Positions 57,806 to 64,000 of a stretch of DNA of 64,000 nt are shown here, in pieces. The notes under the pieces are model-generated. The model ran no database searches. It saw only the letters and a list, made by a program, of their open reading frames with translations, and was not told the DNA's origin. Position 1 is the first letter of the stretch, and every line of letters starts with the position of its first letter. Origin of the DNA: Thermophilibacter provencensis. GTDB taxonomy: Bacteria; Actinomycetota; Coriobacteriia; Coriobacteriales; Atopobiaceae. The translations under genes and the position numbers were made by a program. The stretch lies in the NCBI RefSeq assembly GCF_900128445.1, contig NZ_LT671417.1, positions 2,119,201-2,183,200 of the forward strand. Reading direction: 5' to 3'.

Positions 57806-58588
57806 GAAGGAGTCCACAAGGGCCTGGTTCTGGGCGAGGAGGGCCCCGAGGGCGCTGCGCGCCTCGTCGGAGAGCCCCCTCGTAGGGAACTCGCGCGCCA
57901 TCGCCACGTTGACGCGGGCGTCGCAGATGTCCCCGAGCTCGTCCTGCACGAGCTTCATGCGCGCTCCCTCGGCGACGGCGTCATGCCCCAGCAGGTCGCC
58001 GAAGCTCTCCCCGACGTAGCGCACGCGCTTGGCGCGCTTGCGCAGCGTGTGCACGGCGTCGGCGTCCGCGCGGTCGACGCGCGCGTAGCGCTCGTCAACG
58101 CTGCGGACCAGCTCGTCGAACGCCGCGCGCACGTCCCCCCGCGTCACGCCCGCCTCGCGAGCGCGCCGCCGCCAGGGCAGCTTCTCCATCGCCTTCCTCA
58201 CGCGTCGCAGGGCGCGGCGCGCGTGGCGCCCGCGCATGACGTCGACGACGTGGTTGCGCTCGAGCTCGCGCAGCTCGCCGATCTTCTCGTCGAGCTCGCC
58301 GTAGGGGACGTCGAGCGCGCGGACCTGCCTCAGCAGCACGTCGTACTCGCGAAGGCGCGAGGTCTCTATCACCACGGAGCGCAGGTCGTCCTGGAGCAGC
58401 CGGTACCGGCGACGCCTGAGGAACGGCGAGGAGAACGCGAGCAGGCTGCGCAGGGTGCGGATGGAGATGCGCAGGCGGTGGATGGTCTCGACGTCGTCCG
58501 GGTCGGCGAGAAACGCCTCAAGCCGGCGCTCCACCGTCCGCTCGCCCTCGCGCAGCACGCGTGCGAGCTCCTTGCGCACGTCCCCCAT
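57779..58588 (-). CDS. CHAD-domain protein
   Basis: 269 aa. A conserved-histidine alpha-helical domain: repeated helical halves with VETIHRLRISIRTLRSLLAF and AVHTLRKRAKRVRYVGESFG carrying the conserved His and Arg/Lys residues. CHAD domains bind inorganic polyphosphate. No CYTH phosphatase domain is attached and none lies nearby. The last residues FESGTVPN are encoded by the repeat at 57722-57805. Confidence 0.88.
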   Translation of the reverse strand: MGDVRKELARVLREGERTVERRLEAFLADPDDVETIHRLRISIRTLRSLLAFSSPFLRRRRYRLLQDDLRSVVIETSRLREYDVLLRQVRALDVPYGELDEKIGELRELERNHVVDVMRGRHARRALRRVRKAMEKLPWRRRAREAGVTRGDVRAAFDELVRSVDERYARVDRADADAVHTLRKRAKRVRYVGESFGDLLGHDAVAEGARMKLVQDELGDICDARVNVAMAREFPTRGLSDEARSALGALLAQNQALVDSFFESGTVPN

Positions 58589-58610
58589 CGCCCGTCTCCC
58601 ATCCGTCCGT

Positions 58611-58693
58611 CTGCAAATTGGGGACAGTCCCCAATTTGCAGATATATTTTATATCAATCAGTTGTGTCAATTGGGGACTGTCCCCAATTGACA
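58611..58693. repeat. BIME-like pair of GGGGACAGTCCCC repeats, copy 2
   Basis: A 31-bp palindrome (58611-58641), spacer ATATATTTTATATCAATCAGTTG in two parts, then a 29-bp palindrome TGTCAATTGGGGAC/GTCCCCAATTGACA (58665-58693). It supplies the C-terminal codons and stop of the lipase. Confidence 0.88.
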
Positions 58694-59997
58694 GACTGCA
58701 TGTAGGCGATGTAGACGCTCGGGTAGTGGCCGTAGAGCACCTGCACGGGGTTCACGTCGGCGAGGAGGTCGTGCGCGAGGGAGAAGACCCCGCCCGCGCT
58801 CGCGAGGTCGTCGGCCGTGGGAATCTCGCGCGCGAGGTCCTCCACCAGCCTGTCCACGCGCTCGCGGTCCTCGGGAACGTAGGGGCACCCCACGCCGGTG
58901 TTAGCCTCGAAGATCTTGCACATAGCCTCGTACTTCTCGCCAAAGCCCTCGTCGCCGTGGCCGGGAAGCCAGAGGTCGTGCCCGTAGCGTTCGTAGCCCC
59001 AGGAGGCGAGCGGCAGGCGCGGTACCAGGTCGCTCGGGTTCATGACGTTGAAGACGTTGTCGTAGAGGGCGTCGCGCGCGTTGTCGAAGGTCGTGACCTC
59101 GGGCGTGGCGAAGGTGTAGCAGTAGATGCCCTCAAGCGGCGCCAGCACGCGCAGGCCCTGCGACATCTCGTCGGCGTACGCGGCGGCGATGTTGGCCACG
59201 GCGGCTCCGCGCGAGTGCCCGGTGAACAGCAGGCAGATGTCGTCCGTGCCGTCGAGGCCCGCCTCCTCGGTGACGCGCTCGGCGAGCACGTCCACGATCT
59301 CGCGCGCGGCCTGGGCAAAGCCCTCGTGCGTGATCTCGTCCATGTCGTAGGCGGCCGCGTCGCCCATGTTGAGGTCGCTCAGCCACTCGGAGCCGTAGCT
59401 CCCGCGGATGGACACGAGGAAAAGGGTCTTCTCGGCGGCGCCCTCGCCCGTCACGCGCTTGGCGGCAACCGAGTAGGCAACGACGTCATCCGTGCCGGTG
59501 ATGAGGTCTACGACCTCGTCGAAGATCTCGCTGCGGTATTGATACGACGCCGTGGAGATCTCCTCGAAGCCCAGCGCCGCGAGCGCAGCCTCCATGTGGG
59601 CCGGCGAGTCCGAGCCCGCCTGGTAGTACGCCGACTCGGAGTTGGCCACGGTAGAGAGCACCGAGCACGTGGTGGCAAGATCGTGGTTGTAGACGGTGGG
59701 ATCCCGGAAGAACCAGTCGTCGTCCCAGGCCACCTCCGTGGAGATGGTCTCCGAGCCCGTGGCCATGCTCGTGAAGTCGATGCGCGTCGAGAAGGACCCC
59801 GTGCGCCCGGACGAGCCCTCCAGCGCCGCGAACTCGCTCGGGGCCTGGACCACGCCCAGGCCCGCCTCCCTCTGCGCGAGGCGCCGCTGCACCGCCAGCC
59901 CGAGCGCGACGACGGCGACGGCCAGGGCCGCCAGCAGGGCAAGAAGGACGCGCCGCCCCCAGCGCGGCCTCGCCGGGGCCTCACCCGGCGCCATCAT
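58654..59997 (-). CDS. Membrane-anchored or secreted lipase_3-like hydrolase
   Basis: 447 aa. N-terminal signal anchor (RRVLLALLAALAVAVVALGLA). Alpha/beta hydrolase with nucleophile elbow FTGHSRGAAVANI and LVSIRGSYGSEW upstream; His candidate in GYERYGHDLWLPGHGD. The group resembles lipase_3/DUF2974 proteins; substrate unknown, location outside the membrane. It overlaps the CmpB gene by 4 bp (ATGA), so it is co-translated. The final VNWGQSPIDTTD is encoded by a BIME repeat, replacing the native end. Confidence 0.82.
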   Translation of the reverse strand: MMAPGEAPARPRWGRRVLLALLAALAVAVVALGLAVQRRLAQREAGLGVVQAPSEFAALEGSSGRTGSFSTRIDFTSMATGSETISTEVAWDDDWFFRDPTVYNHDLATTCSVLSTVANSESAYYQAGSDSPAHMEAALAALGFEEISTASYQYRSEIFDEVVDLITGTDDVVAYSVAAKRVTGEGAAEKTLFLVSIRGSYGSEWLSDLNMGDAAAYDMDEITHEGFAQAAREIVDVLAERVTEEAGLDGTDDICLLFTGHSRGAAVANIAAAYADEMSQGLRVLAPLEGIYCYTFATPEVTTFDNARDALYDNVFNVMNPSDLVPRLPLASWGYERYGHDLWLPGHGDEGFGEKYEAMCKIFEANTGVGCPYVPEDRERVDRLVEDLAREIPTADDLASAGGVFSLAHDLLADVNPVQVLYGHYPSVYIAYMQSVNWGQSPIDTTD

Positions 59998-61307
59998 GCC
60001 TCCGGGGCCGCCGAGACGTCAGCCACGGCGCGCGCCGCCCCGTCCACGCGCGCGGAGTCGTCCGGCGTGATGGTCATGGACTCGAAGCGGTGCGCCATGT
60101 AGTCGTTATCGTAGTTCTCGGCATAGAACCGCTCGACGGGCGTGGTCTGCGGGATGCCCGAGAGGCGCTCGAACCAGCAGTCCAGCGCCTCGAGCGTCAT
60201 GACGCCGTTCACGAGCATGAGGACGGCGCAGAGCGTGGTGAAGGAGTAGCGGACCTTCCACGGGATGAGGTTGATGAGCCTGAGCATCCACGGAAGGCAG
60301 AGCTTGATCCACATAAGGCCGAGGGCGCCCCACATGCACATGAAGAGGGTCGAGGTGCGCCCGCCAAAGACGGCCGCGATGGGGTCGGGGAAGGCCCCGA
60401 AGATCGTGGAGCCGGAGTAGTCCCAGGCCACCGCGCCGAAGCCGAACTCCATGAAGAGCGAGGTCGCCGCCTCGAAGAGGCCGCCGATCACGGCGGAGAC
60501 GGCGAAGATGACCACCGGGTTGGCCTTGTAGAAGCGGTTGAGCGCCGCCGTCATGAGCACGGCGCCAAAGCCGTAGATGGGCGAGAACGGGCCAAAGAGC
60601 AGGCCGGCGCGGTCCTGGATCTCTCCGGGCACCACGATGACGAAGTGATACACGGTCTCGATGACGAGGCCGAGGAAGCAGCAGATCACGAAGACCCAGA
60701 ACAGGTTGAAGAAGTTGAGCTCGATGTAGCCCTTGCCCTCGACGTCGCGGCCGAGCATGCCCTCCTCGGCAGCCTCGCGCTCCACCATGTCGCGCACGTG
60801 GCGCTCGAGCGCGCGCTCCTTCTTGAGCGACGGATCAACTGTGACGGAGACCGCGATCAGCAGGAAGAGCTGAATGGCGTCGGGGATGAGCGAGAGGTCG
60901 ATGCCCTGCAGCATGATCTTGAGCAGGACCTGGACGACCGACGTGCCGATGAGCACGTGCGACCAGCGCGCCGCGTTGCGGCGCCGGCTCTTGCGCAGCG
61001 AGCGCCCAAAGACGACGAGCGCCGCGCCGTTGCCAATGGTGACGAGGTAGCTGATGGCGAGAAGGACCACGGGCAGCGTGGGGTCGGTGCCCACGATGAT
61101 CAGGGACGGGTCGGTCTGGAGCGCCCACGTCATGAGGGCGGCGAACACGATGACAGAAAACAGGGTGAACACGCCGAGGACCGTGCAGAGGGCCCCGTAG
61201 AGCCGCATCGCGAGCGGGATCTTCGCGGCCGCGGCGTCGCCCTCCGAGGCGGGGGCGCCCGCGCGCATGTCGGCGTCGATGGTTTCTGGCTGCGCCTTTG
61301 GGGTCAT
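59994..61307 (-). CDS. CmpB-type putative ABC transporter permease
   Basis: 437 aa, about nine hydrophobic helices. The N-terminal half (30-150) has four helices; the C-terminal half carries the CmpB family blocks FCLGLVIETVYHF-like (CCFLGLVIETVYHFVIV) and GLLFGPFSPIYGFGAVLM, WDYSG. The family name implies transport, but no ATPase is adjacent. It is translationally coupled to the lipase downstream. Confidence 0.82.
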   Translation of the reverse strand: MTPKAQPETIDADMRAGAPASEGDAAAAKIPLAMRLYGALCTVLGVFTLFSVIVFAALMTWALQTDPSLIIVGTDPTLPVVLLAISYLVTIGNGAALVVFGRSLRKSRRRNAARWSHVLIGTSVVQVLLKIMLQGIDLSLIPDAIQLFLLIAVSVTVDPSLKKERALERHVRDMVEREAAEEGMLGRDVEGKGYIELNFFNLFWVFVICCFLGLVIETVYHFVIVVPGEIQDRAGLLFGPFSPIYGFGAVLMTAALNRFYKANPVVIFAVSAVIGGLFEAATSLFMEFGFGAVAWDYSGSTIFGAFPDPIAAVFGGRTSTLFMCMWGALGLMWIKLCLPWMLRLINLIPWKVRYSFTTLCAVLMLVNGVMTLEALDCWFERLSGIPQTTPVERFYAENYDNDYMAHRFESMTITPDDSARVDGAARAVADVSAAPEA

Positions 61308-61531
61308 GTGAGCTCCTCGAGGCCCGGTCCAACCGAAGGGTAAGCAAGCGTTCCCACGATAACCGAGAGGCCCTCTCGCCCCGATGGGAAGGGCCCCGCC
61401 GCCCCATACTCAAGGAATCGTTGAATCGCCCCGTTCTTCTCGCCCCGATTGACCGGGCGGAGGCCGCCTGCGTATACTTCCCGGTTTGATGTGCAGCCAG
61501 CCCCACGATACGGCACCACGGAGGGAAGCCC

Positions 61532-61939
61532 ATGACCAAAGAATGCAGCATCGTGAAGGGAATCAGCATCTTCCTTTCCCTTATCGGCATCGCCTCGATC
61601 GCGATGGCGGCGATCGCCTACTTCCTCGGCCCCACCGTCGACCTGGGCATCGAGGACCAGGGGGCGATGGTCCTCGCGGCCGCCGTCGTCCTGCTGTTCA
61701 TCGGGGCGCTCGAGCTTGTCACGGGCGTCATGGGCATCCGCCTCTCCAAGGACCCCGCGCGCCTCAAGCCCTTCGTCGTCTCCGCGACCATCCTCACGCT
61801 CGTGAACCTCTTCGAGGTCTTCATGAAGATCGGCTCCGACGAGGACGGCCCGATCTGGGTCAACCTGCTCTACGCCGCGCTCGCCTTCACGGCGATCGTC
61901 TATGCCTCGCGCGCCATGAAGGGTGCCGACGCCCAGTAG
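61532..61939 (+). CDS. Small four-helix membrane protein
   Basis: 135 aa from the ATG at 61532 (CGGAGGGAAGCCC upstream). Four hydrophobic helices (about 8-32, 44-70, 80-98, 107-127) with short loops and no charged catalytic motif. No function recognised. The 224-bp gap upstream holds one copy of the dispersed motif (61433-61441) and nothing else recognisable. Confidence 0.75.
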   Translation: MTKECSIVKGISIFLSLIGIASIAMAAIAYFLGPTVDLGIEDQGAMVLAAAVVLLFIGALELVTGVMGIRLSKDPARLKPFVVSATILTLVNLFEVFMKIGSDEDGPIWVNLLYAALAFTAIVYASRAMKGADAQ

Positions 61940-62101
61940 CGCCCCTTGGCCTCGCCCGCCCCAGGAATCCGGGACGGGACGTCGGCTATAGTCTCTGTAT
62001 GGCCGAGACCAGACGGTCCTTCTCCGGCCGCCGCCACCCCCGACATGGCGGCGGCCGCACTCTTTGCCGGAACATATCTCCTTGCCGGGACATGGGGGCG
62101 C

Positions 62102-63037
62102 ATGAACGTCAGACAGCTCAGATTCTTCTGCCTCGCCGCCCGCGACGGCACCTTCTCCGCCGCGGCGAGGGAGGAGGGCGTCACAGTCCAGGCGGTCTCC
62201 AAGTCCATCCACGAGCTCGAGGAGGAGCTGGGCGGGGCGCTGTTCGCCAGGGCCGGCAAGGGGATGGCCCTCACGCCCCTTGGCGAGAAGATCCTCGAGC
62301 CGGCGCGCGCCGCGGTCATGAGCTTCGAGTCCGTGGAACGCGCCGCGGGCGCCGGGCGCGCGGCCGAAAGAAGGGACGGCCTGGAGCTCGCCCTCGTCTC
62401 TCCGCCCTTCTCCAAGCATGAGTTCATCTGCGGCGTCATCTCTCGGCTCGCGACGCATGCCCTCGGGGTCAAGACCCGCCTCTCGGTCTCGGTGGGGGCC
62501 AAGGCGCTCGCGGGCCTTCGGGCGGGAACGGTGGACGCCCTGTTCACCATCGGCCGGCTCAGGGCGCCGCAGTGCGAATGCACGCAGATCGGGTCGGTCT
62601 CGCCGGGCGTCTTTCTGGGGAGGGGCCACCCGCTGCGCGGGAAGGGGACGCTCTCCTTTGCGGACCTGGAGCCGTACCCCGTCCTCTGGTCAGACGAGGT
62701 CGACGGGTTCAACGAGACGGTCCTCGTCACCTGCCAGAGGGCCGGACTGAGCTCACCCGTGGTCCCCATCGAGACGAGCGAGGAGGTCGTCGACTTCCTC
62801 GAGAGCCGCAACGGGTTCATCATGGGCGTGAACCTCAAGGCGCTCAGCATCAGGCCCTTCGCCATGATGCACGGCCTCGACCCGGCGGACGCCCCCTCGG
62901 TCCCCGTCTGTATTGTCACGCTCGAGGGATCGTGCCGCCCGGAGGTGGAGCGCCTGAGGCAGTTCGTCTGCAACGAATTCTCCCTCCTGGCGCGCACGCT
63001 GGGGACGGCCTCCGGCCCGCAGAAAGACCTATCATAA
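62102..63037 (+). CDS. LysR-family transcriptional regulator
   Basis: 311 aa from the ATG at 62102. N-terminal HTH: MNVRQLRFFCLAARDGTFSAAAREEGVTVQAVSKSIHELEEELGGALFAR, then a linker and an effector domain of the periplasmic-binding fold (from about 90). Upstream of an SDR gene in the same direction (58 bp), so it could control it or be part of a small operon. Inducer unknown. Confidence 0.9.
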   Translation: MNVRQLRFFCLAARDGTFSAAAREEGVTVQAVSKSIHELEEELGGALFARAGKGMALTPLGEKILEPARAAVMSFESVERAAGAGRAAERRDGLELALVSPPFSKHEFICGVISRLATHALGVKTRLSVSVGAKALAGLRAGTVDALFTIGRLRAPQCECTQIGSVSPGVFLGRGHPLRGKGTLSFADLEPYPVLWSDEVDGFNETVLVTCQRAGLSSPVVPIETSEEVVDFLESRNGFIMGVNLKALSIRPFAMMHGLDPADAPSVPVCIVTLEGSCRPEVERLRQFVCNEFSLLARTLGTASGPQKDLS

Positions 63038-63095
63038 AGCCGGACAGGCGGGGGACCGTTCCCAGCGCGCGCCGCCGCGCGGAAGGAGGCCGACC

Positions 63096-63878
63096 ATGAC
63101 CAGCATCGCGATCGTCACCGGAGCTTCGTCCGGCCTTGGCGCCGAGCTCGTGCGCCTGCTCGTCGAGGGCGCCTTCGGGCCGCTCGACGAGGTCTGGGCC
63201 GTCTCGCGCCATGCCGCGCGCACGTCCCCGCGCGTGCGCCCGTTCGCGCTCGACCTCACGGAGCCGGCGTCGTTCGACGCGCTCGAGGCGGCGCTCGCCG
63301 AGACGCCCGGCGCCCGCGTGGCGCTTCTCGTCAACAACGCCGGCTTCGGGACGTTCGGCGACTTCGCGGACATGCCCGCGGCCGACAACGCGGACATGGC
63401 GCGCCTGCTCATGCTCGCGCCCGTGGAGCTCACATACCGCGCGCTGCCGTACATGGCGGCGGGCTCGCGCGTCCTCAACGTGGCCAGCGTGGCCGCCTTC
63501 ATGCCGCAGCCGGGCCTCGCCACGTACTCGGCGGCCAAGCGGTTCGTCCTGGACTTCTCGCGCGCGCTCGACGCGGAGCTCGGGGACGTGGGCATCCACG
63601 TGACGGCGCTCTGCCCCAAGTTCATGCGCACGGGGTTTCTCGACCACGCGGGGGCGGGCGACGTCGCCGCGCGCATGGCGGGCCTCACCGGCTTCGAGGA
63701 CGTGGCGCGCGTGGCGGAGCGCGCCCTCGCGGCCGCCCGCGCCGGGCGGGCGCTCTGTATCCCCTCCCCCGACATGCGCGCGTTCTACGTCGCCGCCAAG
63801 CTGCTCCCCTACCCGCTGCTCCTGCGCGCCGAGCGCGCCCTCATGGGCCTCGGGGCCGCGCACGGGGAAAGGGGCTGA
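63096..63878 (+). CDS. Short-chain dehydrogenase/reductase
   Basis: 260 aa from the ATG at 63096 (GAAGGAGG upstream). Nucleotide-binding TGASSGLG, NNAGFG, catalytic Ser in NVASVAAF and the YSAAK Tyr/Lys pair. Resembles the DltE/oxidoreductase-like SDR group. Substrate unknown. Followed at 4 bp by a Gfo/Idh/MocA oxidoreductase, suggesting an operon. Confidence 0.92.
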   Translation: MTSIAIVTGASSGLGAELVRLLVEGAFGPLDEVWAVSRHAARTSPRVRPFALDLTEPASFDALEAALAETPGARVALLVNNAGFGTFGDFADMPAADNADMARLLMLAPVELTYRALPYMAAGSRVLNVASVAAFMPQPGLATYSAAKRFVLDFSRALDAELGDVGIHVTALCPKFMRTGFLDHAGAGDVAARMAGLTGFEDVARVAERALAAARAGRALCIPSPDMRAFYVAAKLLPYPLLLRAERALMGLGAAHGERG

Positions 63879-63882
63879 CGCC

Positions 63883-64000
63883 ATGGGCGAGAAGGACCTG
63901 GGCGGGGGCGCCGCCACGAGGGACCGCGGCGCGGCGGGCGCCCGCGCGGTGCGCTGGGGGATCGTCGGCGCGGGCAGGATAGCCCACCGGTTCGCGCGCA
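63883..64000 (+). CDS. Gfo/Idh/MocA-type oxidoreductase, N-terminus only
   Basis: 39 codons before the window ends. ATG at 63883 with GGAAAGGGG upstream. A Gly/Ala/Arg-rich leader (MGEKDLGGGAATRD) is followed by the Rossmann start VRWGIVGAGRIAHRF, typical of this NAD(P)-dependent family. The second to fifth codons contain a dispersed-motif copy. Confidence 0.8.
   Translation, partial: MGEKDLGGGAATRDRGAAGARAVRWGIVGAGRIAHRFAR

Overview
The window is a 64 kb, high-GC (roughly two thirds G+C) piece of chromosome. Gene families and gene order suggest an anaerobic actinobacterium of the class Coriobacteriia, something like Olsenella, Atopobium or Collinsella. The evidence is an IS1249-type transposase, membrane-bound LuxR regulators, a giant RecJ-helicase fusion, QueH, a class-I hybrid cluster protein, CmpB-type membrane proteins, and no respiratory or oxygen-dependent genes. 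This taxonomic call is inference; no rRNA lies in the window.

Layout. 1-3 kb: the edge of an insertion sequence, a gene-free stretch with terminators, and a LuxR-like membrane regulator. 3.2-4.6 kb: the infC-rpmI-rplT operon with an attenuated leader and an apparent AUA start for IF3. 4.7-5.4 kb: ferritin and tRNA-Leu(CAA). 5.6-13.4 kb: a leftward run of secD-like, recJ/helicase fusion, rel (ppGpp) and an MBL hydrolase. 13.5-19.8 kb: three queuosine genes (tgt, queA, queH) interspersed with ptsH (HPr), a coiled-coil membrane protein and a CorA transporter. 20-24.5 kb: a DUF3267 protease-like protein, an unusual MetRS and a hydrolase-GNAT fusion. 24.5-28.95 kb: a lower-GC island bounded by two 122-bp direct repeats, with a lipoprotein, two Tat-signal secreted proteins and a second LuxR-like membrane regulator. 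28.95-36.5 kb: the phosphate module pstS-C-A-B-B-phoU and a PhoB/PhoR-type two-component pair, with a candidate Pho box. 36.6-45 kb: two tandem heterodimeric ABC exporters and a MarR regulator, both promoters carrying the same GGTACC-N16-GGTACC operator. 45-54 kb: a short MerR protein with a textbook 19-bp-spacer promoter, an MBL protein, UspA, a Crp/Fnr-Hcp divergent pair, DUF488, TetR with a radical SAM protein, peroxiredoxin, and an EamA transporter. 54.4-57.8 kb: a metal-chelate (iron or cobalamin) ABC importer. 57.8-64 kb: CHAD protein, lipase, CmpB, small membrane protein, LysR, SDR and a partial Gfo/Idh/MocA oxidoreductase.

Two things run across the whole window. First, the 9-mer GAGAAGRAC (R = A or G) occurs 37 times by hand count, about once per 1.7 kb, equally on both strands. 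It lies in sense, antisense and intergenic positions, usually as CGAGAAGRAC. Base composition alone predicts about one. This is the spacing and behaviour of a DNA uptake sequence or another genome-wide recognition motif. Second, intergenic spaces are filled with at least five families of palindromic REP/BIME-like repeats, some with perfect 31-40 bp arms, and several genes take their last or first codons from them.

The most interesting local observation is a pair of structured elements upstream of tgt and queA. They have a conserved core and two helices whose sequences differ but still pair. They are candidates for an undescribed cis-regulatory RNA of queuosine genes.
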